Assembly (NCBI RefSeq): GCF_900078365.1
Contig: NZ_LT598653.1
Coordinates: forward strand, 2,914,001-2,978,000
Direction of reading: 5' to 3'
Source: an uncultured Sphingopyxis sp.
Lineage (GTDB): Bacteria > Pseudomonadota > Alphaproteobacteria > Sphingomonadales > Sphingomonadaceae
DNA: 64,000 nucleotides
In this document: positions 1 through 8,146 of the stretch, piece by piece
Layout of the letters: every line of letters starts with the position of its first letter
Numbering within the stretch: the stretch's first letter is position 1
Program-made: the position numbers and the translations under genes
The notes under the pieces: model-generated
Seen by the model: only the letters and a program-made list of their open reading frames with translations
Told to the model about the DNA's origin: nothing
Databases searched by the model: none

Positions 1-1
1 C

Positions 2-1252
2 GGCCCGTGCATCCTCGTCGCGGCGCTGGTCGCGGTCTTCGCCGGGGAACTCGCCCCGCTGCTCAACGTCGCGGCGAAGGACCGCGACCTCGTCACGCCC
101 GCCATCCGCATCTTCGTCTGGGCGCTGCCTTTATGGGCCTTTGTCGAGATCGCGACATCGGCGCTGCGCGCGCGCATGGTGTTCGGCGCCGAAATCCGCC
201 TGCGCATCGTGTGGGAACAGGTGATGCGGCTGGTGTTTGCCGGCCTGTTCTTCGCGGGCGGGCTCGGCCTTAAGGGGCTTTTCATCGCGCATCTCTGTTC
301 GCTGGCGGCTACAGCGGCGCTCAGTGTGCGCCTGCTCCGCCGCCATTTCGACTTTACCGAACTGCTCCGCGGCGGGCGCGGCAGCGGGGTGGAGCGCGAC
401 ACCTTCTGGGCCGGTATCTCGATCCTGCCATCCAACATCATCGGCCGGCTGTTCGGCGATGCGCCGGCGCTGATCCTCAATATGCTGCTGCCCGGTGCCG
501 CGGGCGCGGCGGCGGCGGGGCTGTTCACGATCGCGCGCAAGCTGTCGAGCGTCGTCCAGCTCGTCCGCATCGCCTTCACCTATGTGATGGCGCCGCTCGC
601 CGCCAGCGCCGAACGCGAGGACCGGCGCCAGGTCGCCGACATCTATGCCTATGCCACGCGGCTGATCCTGGCGATCGCGCTGCCGCTCGCCGCGGTGCTC
701 GCGGCGGGCAGCGCATCGCTGCTGGGGCTGTTCGGGCACGGCGCGCAGGCCGCGCAAGCGGCGCTCGTCATCCTGCTGTTCGCGCGCGCCGCCGAGGCGG
801 TGCTCGGCATTTCGGCGCCGGTGCTGCAAGTCGTCGCCGCCTTCCGGCATCAACTCACCGCCAGCCTCTTCGGCGTCGCGGTCGCGATCGGTTCGGGCTG
901 GCTGATCGTCGGGCATGTCGGTCCGCTGACCGGGGTGACGCTCGCGACGGCCGTCGGTCTTGTCGTGATGGCGGCGATCCCGATGATCCAGCTCGCGATC
1001 ACCGAGAAGCTGCATCCTTTCGACCCGCAATTTCCGGCGGTCGCCCTTCGCGGCATTGCCATCACCCTTGTTGCCGGCACCGCGGCGATGCTCGCCGACC
1101 TTTTGCCCGACGCGCTTTCGCTGCCGCTGCTGGTGCTGATCGCCGCCGCGTCGATATGGGCTGCGCTGCGTTTCGCCTTGCCGCTCGCCGATCGCATGTC
1201 GCTGGGCAAGACCGGCCGCAAGCTCCGGCTGTTCGAGCCCGAAGCCGCATGA
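2..1252 (+). CDS. Polysaccharide/lipid flippase (MATE/Wzx-like), 5' end outside window
   Basis: Integral membrane exporter of the oligosaccharide flippase type, expected to move a lipid-linked sugar or lipid across the inner membrane. The frame is open from base 2, so the N-terminus lies upstream of the window; 416 residues are visible. The visible part is almost wholly hydrophobic helices with short basic loops and ends in a basic tail after the last helix. An internal ATG at 176 could be mistaken for the start, but the upstream codons read on smoothly as membrane helices. It overlaps the next gene by ATGA, so it belongs to the polymer operon that follows. Family assignment comes from hydropathy and context, not from a catalytic motif. 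Confidence 0.75.
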   Translation, partial: GPCILVAALVAVFAGELAPLLNVAAKDRDLVTPAIRIFVWALPLWAFVEIATSALRARMVFGAEIRLRIVWEQVMRLVFAGLFFAGGLGLKGLFIAHLCSLAATAALSVRLLRRHFDFTELLRGGRGSGVERDTFWAGISILPSNIIGRLFGDAPALILNMLLPGAAGAAAAGLFTIARKLSSVVQLVRIAFTYVMAPLAASAEREDRRQVADIYAYATRLILAIALPLAAVLAAGSASLLGLFGHGAQAAQAALVILLFARAAEAVLGISAPVLQVVAAFRHQLTASLFGVAVAIGSGWLIVGHVGPLTGVTLATAVGLVVMAAIPMIQLAITEKLHPFDPQFPAVALRGIAITLVAGTAAMLADLLPDALSLPLLVLIAAASIWAALRFALPLADRMSLGKTGRKLRLFEPEAA

Positions 1253-1959
1253 CCGGCACGCCATCCTCCCTTCGCGTCGCGGTCTACGATCTCGACCGGA
1301 CGGTGCTGCGCACGCCGACCTTCACCCTGTTCCTGCTCTGGGCGGCGTGGCGCGAAGCGCGCTGGCGCTTGCTGCTGCTGCCCGCGCTTGCCGGGCTGAT
1401 GATCGGCCATGCGCTGCGCCTCTATGGGCGCGAGCGGTTCAAGCCCGCCGCGATCCGCCTGATGCTGGGCAAGAGCATCACGCCCGAACGGGCCGAAAGA
1501 CTCGCCGTCGCCTTCGCCGCCTGGCGCGTCCCGCGCGACGTGCCGCCGGGCGCCGCCGCCTGCATCGCGCGCGACCGGGCCGAGGGCTATCGGCTGCTGA
1601 TGGCGACCGCGGCGCCTGAATTCTACGCGGGCGCCATCGCCGAGGCGCTCGGCTTCGACGCCATCGTCGCCTCGCGCCACCACCGCGACGCCGAGGGCAA
1701 CTGGCTCCCTCCGCTCGACGGGCCCAATTGCTACGGCGCGGAGAAGGCGCGGCGCGTCGGCGAGTGGCTTGCCGCGAACGCGCCGGGCGGCACGGCGCAT
1801 ATCCGCGCCTATTCGGACCATCTCAGCGACGCGCCGACCTTTGCGCTCGCCAGCGAGGCCTGGCTGGTCGGGCGCGGCGGCAAATATGTCCGGCTGGCCG
1901 CGAAGCACGGATGGCGCGCCGCCGATTTCGAGGACGCCGCCGTGGCCGAACCCCATTGA
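1249..1959 (+). CDS. HAD-IB family hydrolase (phosphoserine-phosphatase-like)
   Basis: Predicted phosphomonoesterase of the haloacid dehalogenase superfamily, 236 residues. The nucleophile motif DLDRT lies at about residues 15-19, followed by a hydrophobic cap stretch (FLLWAAWREARW). A later Asp-containing motif, YSDHLSD, fits the HAD Mg-binding motif. The start overlaps the flippase stop (ATGA), and the stop shares one base with the next ATG (TGATG), so translation is probably coupled. The context suggests it removes a phosphate from a polyol-phosphate or lipid intermediate of this cluster. The substrate cannot be read from sequence. Confidence 0.8.
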   Translation: MTGTPSSLRVAVYDLDRTVLRTPTFTLFLLWAAWREARWRLLLLPALAGLMIGHALRLYGRERFKPAAIRLMLGKSITPERAERLAVAFAAWRVPRDVPPGAAACIARDRAEGYRLLMATAAPEFYAGAIAEALGFDAIVASRHHRDAEGNWLPPLDGPNCYGAEKARRVGEWLAANAPGGTAHIRAYSDHLSDAPTFALASEAWLVGRGGKYVRLAAKHGWRAADFEDAAVAEPH

Positions 1960-3098
1960 TGCGCATCCTGTTCCTCTTCATCGGCGAGCCGCATCATGTA
2001 TTCCATGCGTTGCCTATCGCGGCGGAGATGGCGGCCGCGGGGCAAGCCATCGACGTCGCCGTGGCGAGCGCCGACCATCTGCGGATGGTCGAGCAGGTCG
2101 CGCTTGCCTACCCGGGCTTCTCCCCGTGCATCACCCTGCTCGGGCAGAAGGGATTGCCACGCTGGCTCCGCGACAAGGGCCTCTTTCGCAATCCGCGCCT
2201 TCCGATGCTGCTCGATGCCCTGCCTTTTCTGCGGCAGTTCGATGCGATCGTCGTGCCCGAGCGCACGACCACCGCGATCCGGCATTTCCTGCCGCGCAGG
2301 ACACGGCTGATCTTCACGCCGCACGGCGCGGGCGACCGGGCGATCATGCTCGACCCGCGCGACCGGCATTTCGATTTCGTGCTCGTGGCCGGAACGAAGA
2401 GCGAACAGCGCCTACTCGACGCCGGGACGATCCGACCGGGTCATTATGCGGTGAACGGCTATGTGAAGCTCGACCTGATGCCGCGGTTGCAGGCAGCGCG
2501 CGAGCCATTGTTCGATAATGGCCGAACCACGGTTCTTTATTCGCCGCATTTCAAGCGCGAACTGTCCTCGTGGGACCGCTTCGGCCGCGACATCATCGCC
2601 TGGTTCGCGGGCCAGGATCGCTACAACCTGGTGGTCGCGCCGCATGTTCGCCTGTTCGCCGAAGCGAGCGATGCCGAGCGCGCGGCGGTGGCGAAGCTGG
2701 CAGTGCCGGGCAAGATCCTGATCGACCTCGCGTCCGACCGCCTGTTCGACATGAGCTATACGAGCGGCGCCGACATCTACCTCGGCGATGTGAGCAGTCA
2801 GGTTTACGAGTTTCTCGCCACCCCGCGGCCTTGCCTGTTTCTCAACGCGCACGGGGTCGATTGGGCGGGCGATCCCGATTACCTCTTCTGGACGCTCGGC
2901 GACGTCATCGACGATCTTGCCGAACTGCCACACGCGCTCGAACAAGCGCCCAGTCGCCATCCTCTCTATGCCGATGCCCAGCGCGAAAGGCTGGCCGAAT
3001 CGATCGGTAGCGATCCGGCTGGCGCGGCGCGGCGCGGCGCCGAAGCGATCCTCGGCTTCCTTGCAAAGAACGCCGGGCAGGATAAGAGCGGCGGATGA
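1959..3098 (+). CDS. CDP-glycerol glycerophosphotransferase-like (TagF-type) glycosyltransferase fold protein
   Basis: A 379-residue protein with a GT-B-like layout. The N-terminal half has Rossmann-like strands (RILFLFIGEPHHVFH, with a conserved-looking FTPHG step). The C-terminal half carries the pattern YLGDVSSQVYEFL, close to the DxSS...E motif of TagF/TagB polyol-phosphate transferases. Those enzymes join glycerol phosphate or ribitol phosphate units in teichoic acids. A member in a Gram-negative polymer cluster would be expected to add a polyol phosphate to a surface glycan or lipid. The start is taken at 1959 because the stop of the upstream gene overlaps it. The CDP-activated donor could come from the nucleotidyltransferases encoded at 4.6-6.2 kb. 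Confidence 0.65.
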   Translation: MRILFLFIGEPHHVFHALPIAAEMAAAGQAIDVAVASADHLRMVEQVALAYPGFSPCITLLGQKGLPRWLRDKGLFRNPRLPMLLDALPFLRQFDAIVVPERTTTAIRHFLPRRTRLIFTPHGAGDRAIMLDPRDRHFDFVLVAGTKSEQRLLDAGTIRPGHYAVNGYVKLDLMPRLQAAREPLFDNGRTTVLYSPHFKRELSSWDRFGRDIIAWFAGQDRYNLVVAPHVRLFAEASDAERAAVAKLAVPGKILIDLASDRLFDMSYTSGADIYLGDVSSQVYEFLATPRPCLFLNAHGVDWAGDPDYLFWTLGDVIDDLAELPHALEQAPSRHPLYADAQRERLAESIGSDPAGAARRGAEAILGFLAKNAGQDKSGG

Positions 3099-4198
3099 CC
3101 GACGCCAAGCCCCTGCCCGCCCTGACCCCGATCGGCGAAAATTCGACCCCCATCTGGGGCATGACCAATGCCGAGCGGCTCCGGCGGCTGGCGCGCGCCG
3201 AGGGGTTGCCCGAGCAGGGCGGCGCATCGGACGCGCGGCTTTACGTCAATCTCGACTATGTGTTCGATCCGGTGTGGCTGCGCCATATCGTGACGCTGCC
3301 CGGGACGGTCGTGATGGACGGCGGGAATCTGGTGATGGCGCATCTGATCGGCGGTCTCGGCCCCGAGGACGTTGCACAGCATCGCGGCGCGCTGACGATC
3401 ATCGACTATCGGGACAATCCGCAAATCTACAACCGCCAGCTGCGCAAGCTCGACTGCCCCTTCATCGAGCGGCTGACGCCCGAAACGCGGCGCGCGATCG
3501 AGCGGAAGAGCTATTTCGGCGCCTATAAGGGCGTCACCGACCTGCTCACCAAATATCTCTGGCCCGAACTCGCGCTATGGCTGACGCGCGGCGCGGCGAG
3601 CATCGGCATGACGCCGAACATGGTCACCGCGATCGGCGCGGCGCTCTGCGTCTATGCCACCTACCTTTTCGCTTACGGCCATTATTGGACCGGAATGCTC
3701 GCGGGCTTCGTCTTCATGGTGCTCGACACCGTCGACGGAAAGCTCGCGCGCTGCACGATCACCTCGTCGAAATGGGGCAATGTCGCCGATCATGGCGTCG
3801 ACCTGATCCACCCGCCCTTCTGGTGGTATTTCTGGGGCGTCGGACTCGGCGCCTGGGGCCTCGCCCTGCCCGGCCAGGCCTTCCTTTGGGTGATGATCGC
3901 GGTCGTCGCGGGATATGTCCTCCAACGCGTGGTCGAGGGGCTGTTCATCAAGGACTTCGGCATGGACATCCATGTCTGGCAAAGGTTCGACAGCCGGTTC
4001 CGCCTGATCACCGCGCGGCGCAACCCGAATATCGCAATCCTCTTTTTCGCGACGCTCGCCGGGCGTCCCGACATCGGCCTGATCGCGCTCGCCTGGTGGA
4101 CGGTCATCTCGCTGATCGTCCATGCGGTGCGGCTGGTGCAGGCCTATGCCGTCAAGCGGTCGGGCCGCCCGATCACCAGCTGGATGGAGGAAGCATGA
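3095..4198 (+). CDS. CDP-alcohol phosphatidyltransferase with extra N-terminal domain
   Basis: Membrane enzyme, 367 residues, that displaces CMP from a CDP-alcohol. The C-terminal part has the full family signature between residues 211 and 236: D-TV-DG-KL-AR, eight residues, then G-NVA-D-HGV-D, all metal and CDP ligands present, inside several membrane helices. The first 130-150 residues are soluble and contain LYVNLDYVFDP and VVMDGGNLVMAH. These look like the second half of a sugar-nucleotidyltransferase fold, as in the bifunctional inositol-1-phosphate cytidylyltransferase/DIPP synthases. No GxGxR NTP loop is visible, so this half may be degenerate. The gene overlaps both neighbours by ATGA. 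Confidence 0.8.
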   Translation: MTDAKPLPALTPIGENSTPIWGMTNAERLRRLARAEGLPEQGGASDARLYVNLDYVFDPVWLRHIVTLPGTVVMDGGNLVMAHLIGGLGPEDVAQHRGALTIIDYRDNPQIYNRQLRKLDCPFIERLTPETRRAIERKSYFGAYKGVTDLLTKYLWPELALWLTRGAASIGMTPNMVTAIGAALCVYATYLFAYGHYWTGMLAGFVFMVLDTVDGKLARCTITSSKWGNVADHGVDLIHPPFWWYFWGVGLGAWGLALPGQAFLWVMIAVVAGYVLQRVVEGLFIKDFGMDIHVWQRFDSRFRLITARRNPNIAILFFATLAGRPDIGLIALAWWTVISLIVHAVRLVQAYAVKRSGRPITSWMEEA

Positions 4199-4623
4199 AC
4201 GACACCATCGCCAAATTCGGCCACCCCGCGACGCTGATCGCCGAATATGCGCATTGGGTCGTGCTGCTGCGCCCCGCGCAGCCGACGCTCGGCGCGCTGG
4301 TGCTCGCGGCGAAGTCGGACGCGACGGCGTTCGGCGACCTGCCCGCCGAAGCGCATGCCGAGCTCAAGACCGCGACCGCGGCGATCGAGGCCGCGCTGGC
4401 GCAGGCCGTCGGCTATGCGAAGATCAATTATCTGATGCTGATGATGGTCGACCCGCACGTCCATTTCCACGTCCTGCCGCGCTACGAAGGCGAACGCAGC
4501 GGCGCGGGGCTGACGGTCGCCGATGCCGGCTGGCCGGCGCAGCCCGACCTCGGAGCGGCGGTGAAGCTCGACGACGCGCAGGTCGCCGCGCTCGCCGGCT
4601 GGCTCAAACCCTATTTCGCGTAA
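4195..4623 (+). CDS. HIT family protein
   Basis: Histidine-triad nucleotide hydrolase or transferase, 142 residues, with the triad H-V-H-F-H-V at residues 88-92. HIT proteins cleave nucleoside monophosphates from small donors. In this setting it could recycle CDP- or nucleotide-linked intermediates, which is inference. Its start overlaps the phosphatidyltransferase stop (ATGA). Its 3' end overlaps by 13 bases the 3' end of the convergent nucleotidyltransferase gene, so no transcription terminator separates the two. Confidence 0.85.
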   Translation: MNDTIAKFGHPATLIAEYAHWVVLLRPAQPTLGALVLAAKSDATAFGDLPAEAHAELKTATAAIEAALAQAVGYAKINYLMLMMVDPHVHFHVLPRYEGERSGAGLTVADAGWPAQPDLGAAVKLDDAQVAALAGWLKPYFA

Positions 4624-5375
4624 CGGCCTTCCTCGACCCATTTCGCGGTGAGCGCGTCGGCGGCTTCAACGTCCTGCGGGAAGTCGACTTCCTGCCATTC
4701 GAGCCCTTCGATCGACACGGTGCCGACGCGGTTGCCCTTGGCGATGATGTCGATCGCGCGCAGATACCAGCGTTCGACCCCATCGGGGGTGCGCATCATC
4801 TGGTCGACCTGGTTGCGGAAGATCGACGGGCCGTCGCCGACGAAGGCCAGCATGCCGATCGACTCGGCGTTGGTGTCGGGCGGCAGCAGCCGCTTGCCGA
4901 TGTGATGCAGGCGCCCCTCGGCGTCGCGGTTCACCTTCATGTCGTCGTCGTCATAGTCGGCCTTGACGTCGACAGTGACGTTGATCGGCTCGTTCGCGCC
5001 TTCGATGAGCTTCGCGACGATCTCGTCCGAGACGATGGTGTCACCGTTGAGGATGATGAAATCGCGGTCCATCTCCTCGCGCGCGATCCAGCAGGTGCCG
5101 AGATTGTCGGCGACCTGAAAGAACGGGTTGAACAGGGTACGGATGCGCGCGCCGGTGTCGCGATAGAGCTGGAGCGCATGATCCTCGACGCGTTCGGTGC
5201 GAAAGCCGGTGACGACGACGATGTCCTTGATGCCGTTGGCGACGAGCGCCGCGACCTGCCAGCTGATCAGGCTGCGGCCGTTGAACTCGATCAGGCATTT
5301 GGGGATGTCGCGGGTCAGCGGCAGCAGGCGCGAGCCCTGCCCGGCCGACAGGATGATGGCTTTGTCGATGGTCAT
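4611..5375 (-). CDS. NTP-transferase (phosphocholine / sugar-1-phosphate cytidylyltransferase-like)
   Basis: Cytoplasmic nucleotidyltransferase, 254 residues. Residues 6-16 hold the NTP loop in the form ILSAGQGSRL, followed by PKCLIEFNG. The metal-binding step is IILNGDTI, and a later VDVKADYDDDDMK stretch is typical of LicC-like phosphocholine cytidylyltransferases. It probably makes the CDP-activated alcohol used by the CDP-alcohol phosphatidyltransferase encoded on the opposite strand. The start at 5375 overlaps the stop of the upstream minus-strand gene (ATGA). The substrate (choline-P, inositol-P or another) is not decidable from sequence. Confidence 0.8.
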   Translation of the reverse strand: MTIDKAIILSAGQGSRLLPLTRDIPKCLIEFNGRSLISWQVAALVANGIKDIVVVTGFRTERVEDHALQLYRDTGARIRTLFNPFFQVADNLGTCWIAREEMDRDFIILNGDTIVSDEIVAKLIEGANEPINVTVDVKADYDDDDMKVNRDAEGRLHHIGKRLLPPDTNAESIGMLAFVGDGPSIFRNQVDQMMRTPDGVERWYLRAIDIIAKGNRVGTVSIEGLEWQEVDFPQDVEAADALTAKWVEEGRYAK

Positions 5376-6166
5376 AGGGGCTGGCCTATAGCGGCTTGCC
5401 GCCGCGCGGCAAATATCGCTTCGATCAATTCGATGTCGGCGGGCTTGTCGGCGTCGATGCACGCCTCGGGCTCGGACATCGGCACGACCTTCGCCTTGAG
5501 CCCGAAACGGAGCCCGGCGCGCGCGATACCCTGATGGATCGTGAAGAGGCGAAGCAGCGCGCCGATCAGCAGCCACGGCCCGAAGGCGGCGACGATCTTG
5601 AGCCCCTTCTTGCGGTCGCGCTCGATGCGCCCCCAGAAATCGAGTAACGGCAGCACCCGCCGCCCGCGCAGGCGGAACATGTTCGCGCCCGACCACCAGC
5701 CGCCGCGGAATTTCAGCCAGGTACGTTTCGATTCCGGATAGCGCGCGAGCAGCACGTCGCGCTCGACCATCGCCACCGCGACATCGCTGCCCGCCGCGCC
5801 GCCGAGAAACTCGGCGATCATCGCGGGGGTCAGCAGCACATTGTCGGCGGTCGTGACGAGCAGCGGGGCGTCGCCGGGCGGCAGCGCGGCCGCCAGCGAA
5901 CTGCTGATCCCCTGCCCCGAGTCCGCAAAATGCAGGTCGGCGAGGCCCGCAAGCCCGGGTTCTGCAGCCAGTTCGGCGCTGTTCTGCGCAAGGATCGTGA
6001 TCGGCCCGACTTCGGGCGAAGTGCGCAGCGCCCGCACGACATGGACGAGCATCGGCTGCCCCGCGACCGGCAGCAGCGCCTTGGTCGAAACGCCGCTGCC
6101 CGCCAGCAGCGGGTCGGGGCCGGGGCGGCTGCCCGCCAGGACGATCGCCGCGATCGGAGCCGTCAT
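5372..6166 (-). CDS. MobA-like NTP transferase domain protein
   Basis: Second nucleotidyltransferase of the cluster, 264 residues. The N-terminus has IVLAGSRPG followed by KALLPVAGQPM, the expected loop and lysine, and the segment LLVTTADNVLL stands where other members carry the metal-binding Asp. A C-terminal hydrophobic patch (WLLIGALLRLF) may lie on the membrane. It sits between the hydrolase and the other NTP-transferase with ATGA overlaps on both sides. The GSRPG loop departs from the classical GxGxR pattern, so activity with a standard sugar phosphate is less certain than for its neighbour. Confidence 0.75.
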   Translation of the reverse strand: MTAPIAAIVLAGSRPGPDPLLAGSGVSTKALLPVAGQPMLVHVVRALRTSPEVGPITILAQNSAELAAEPGLAGLADLHFADSGQGISSSLAAALPPGDAPLLVTTADNVLLTPAMIAEFLGGAAGSDVAVAMVERDVLLARYPESKRTWLKFRGGWWSGANMFRLRGRRVLPLLDFWGRIERDRKKGLKIVAAFGPWLLIGALLRLFTIHQGIARAGLRFGLKAKVVPMSEPEACIDADKPADIELIEAIFAARRQAAIGQPL

Positions 6167-7089
6167 CGCACGGTCTCCGCCGCCGGAGCGAGACGGCGGG
6201 CGGTCACGCCGCGCAGGAAATCGGTGACCTCGTCGAGCACCGGCCCCTTGCCGCGAAACGGCGCGGCGAGCGCCATCACGATGCCGGTGTGCCCCATGCC
6301 GGGATAGATGCGCAAACGTGCCGAGCCGCCCGCGCGTTCGATCGCGGCGGCGAGGTTCTGGCTGTTGCGCGGGCGCACCACCGCATCCTCGTCACCGCTC
6401 GCGAGCCACAGCGGCGGCGCATCGCCGCGCGCGAAGTGGATCGGCTGCGTCCGCTCGATCGGCCGGACCTTGCCCATCGCCTTTTCGGCACGGCCGCCCT
6501 TTTCGAGCGGCAGGAAATCATAGGGACCGGCAAGCCCCGCAACGCCGCGGATGATCGACGGATCGCTCTTCGCGGCGCGCAGCCATTGCGGGTCGAGCGC
6601 GAGCATCACCGCATTATAGGCGCCCGCCGAATGGCCCATCAGCGCGATCCGATCGGGATCGCCGCCCAGCTTTTCGATATGTTCGTGCGTCCAGGCGACC
6701 GCCGCCGCGCTGTCTTCGAGAAAGTCGGGCCAATGCGCCTTGGGCACGAGGCGGTAATCGGGGACCACCACGACAAAGCCCTGCCGCGCCAGCGCGCGCC
6801 CGGCGAAGCCGTAACTGCCGCGCTCGCCACTGTCCCAGCCGCCGCCATAGAAAAAGACCACGACCGGCAGCCGGTCGCCCTCCTTGAGGCTATCGGGCGC
6901 CCAGATGTCGAGCGACTGGCGCGGTCCGCGGCCATAGGGCTGATCGGCGAGCAGCAATCGCGCGCCATCGCCCTGCCCCAGCAGCCGGTCGGCCATGTTG
7001 AGCGATTTCGCGCCGCCCGCGACGATCGCCTTGGCCCCGCCGCCGAACAGCAGCACGAGCAACAGCAACACGAAGAGGATCTTGATCAA
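6163..7089 (-). CDS. Membrane-anchored alpha/beta hydrolase (esterase/lipase-like)
   Basis: Alpha/beta-hydrolase of the HSL/BD-FAE type, 308 residues. It starts with a strongly hydrophobic stretch (residues 3-25) that reads as an uncleaved membrane anchor or signal peptide. The oxyanion motif appears as FYGGGWDSG, with Tyr replacing the usual HGGG histidine. The nucleophile elbow is GHSAGA near residue 155, and the later GDEDAVV and GMGHTG segments supply Asp and His. It is the first gene of the minus-strand arm, with ATGA overlap to the next. A deacylase acting on the cluster's product is plausible but unproven. Confidence 0.82.
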   Translation of the reverse strand: MIKILFVLLLLVLLFGGGAKAIVAGGAKSLNMADRLLGQGDGARLLLADQPYGRGPRQSLDIWAPDSLKEGDRLPVVVFFYGGGWDSGERGSYGFAGRALARQGFVVVVPDYRLVPKAHWPDFLEDSAAAVAWTHEHIEKLGGDPDRIALMGHSAGAYNAVMLALDPQWLRAAKSDPSIIRGVAGLAGPYDFLPLEKGGRAEKAMGKVRPIERTQPIHFARGDAPPLWLASGDEDAVVRPRNSQNLAAAIERAGGSARLRIYPGMGHTGIVMALAAPFRGKGPVLDEVTDFLRGVTARRLAPAAETVR

Positions 7090-7192
7090 CCGTCGTCCTT
7101 TGGAAAGCGGCGCGCCATGTTTCGCGCCCTACAGGGCGGCCGGGCGGCGAACAAGCGGTGGAAGAGCATATGCAAGCGTTTATCCGTCCATC

Positions 7193-7270
7193 CGTCATCC
7201 CGGCGAAAGCCGGGATCTCGACCTTGCGGTTCAACGCGCCGGAGGGATCCCGGCCTTCGCCGGGATGACG
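7193..7270. repeat. REP-like inverted repeat
   Basis: Two arms, cgtcatcccggcgaaagc and its complement near 7250-7270, flank a short centre between the divergent hydrolase and kinase genes. The same arms recur at 11.2, 22.1, 32.5 and 32.6 kb, so this is a member of a dispersed extragenic palindrome family. Confidence 0.85.
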
Positions 7271-7315
7271 AAATTCAAGGGACACCTTTTCGCCGCTCAC
7301 GCGTAGAAAAGGACG

Positions 7316-8146
7316 ATGACCAGTCCCTTCTCCCGCCCCGCGCTTGTCTGCAACGATCAGAGCGGCAGTCACGACGAGGCCGTCCTCGAACAGATCGTGG
7401 AAAGCTGCCGCGAGCATGGCGCGCCGCTCGCCGCGACCTTCGCGCTGCCCGACGATGAGATCCCGGGCGCCGCCGAACTCGCGCGGCGAGGCATCGACCT
7501 GCTGCTCGTCTGGACGGGTGACGGAACGATCAATGCGGCAGCGAGCAAGGCGGCCGGCTGGGACGGCGCCATCCTGCCGCTGCCCGGCGGCACGCTCAAT
7601 CTTCTGTCAAAGGAACTGCACGGCGACCGGCCGGCGCCCGACATCCTGTCGGACGCGCTGCGAGGCAAGGGCCGGCGCCAGCCGGTGCCGATGATCCGGT
7701 CCGACAGCGGCGACGCCTTTATCACGATCGTCGCCGGCCCCGCGACGCGATGGGCCGAAGTGCGCGAGACGATGCGGCAGGACGGGCTGATCGAAGCGAG
7801 CCGGTCGGCGCCCGATGCGCTCGACGAAATGATGAACGCCCCCGGCGTCGCGGTGGCCGGGCATGGCCGGGCCTATCCGGCGATCATCCTCACCCCGACG
7901 GCGCACGGCATCCGCGCCGACGGCATATTGACCGAGGGCACTGCCGACGTGCTGCGCCATGGCCTCGCCTGGCTCGGCGGCGATTTTCGCGACGGGCCGA
8001 GCGAGGAGGTCGTCAGCGGCGAGACGATCATCCTCGAAAGCGCCGCTCCGATCAGCCTCGAATATGACGGCGAGCTTGGCGAAACGCCCTCGCCCGCGCG
8101 CTTCGGACTCGCCGCGAGCGCGGTGGACTTCGTCGCGACGGCATGA
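7316..8146 (+). CDS. Diacylglycerol kinase catalytic domain (lipid kinase-like) protein
   Basis: Predicted lipid kinase of the DAGK/YegS family, 276 residues. The nucleotide-binding signature WTGDGTINAAAS lies at about residues 66-77, followed by LPGGTLNLLSKEL, the GGT-x-N pattern of the family. Members phosphorylate diacylglycerol, sphingosine or undecaprenol; in sphingolipid-making bacteria a ceramide or sphingoid-base role is thinkable but not shown. The ATG at 7316 is the first start after the REP element. The stop overlaps the next gene (ATGA), so the pair forms an operon. Confidence 0.85.
   Translation: MTSPFSRPALVCNDQSGSHDEAVLEQIVESCREHGAPLAATFALPDDEIPGAAELARRGIDLLLVWTGDGTINAAASKAAGWDGAILPLPGGTLNLLSKELHGDRPAPDILSDALRGKGRRQPVPMIRSDSGDAFITIVAGPATRWAEVRETMRQDGLIEASRSAPDALDEMMNAPGVAVAGHGRAYPAIILTPTAHGIRADGILTEGTADVLRHGLAWLGGDFRDGPSEEVVSGETIILESAAPISLEYDGELGETPSPARFGLAASAVDFVATA

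Noticed and set aside
131..1264. Minus-strand 377-codon frame opposite the flippase
   Set aside because: Shadow frame rich in Arg, Gln and His; the plus-strand frame has clear membrane helices.
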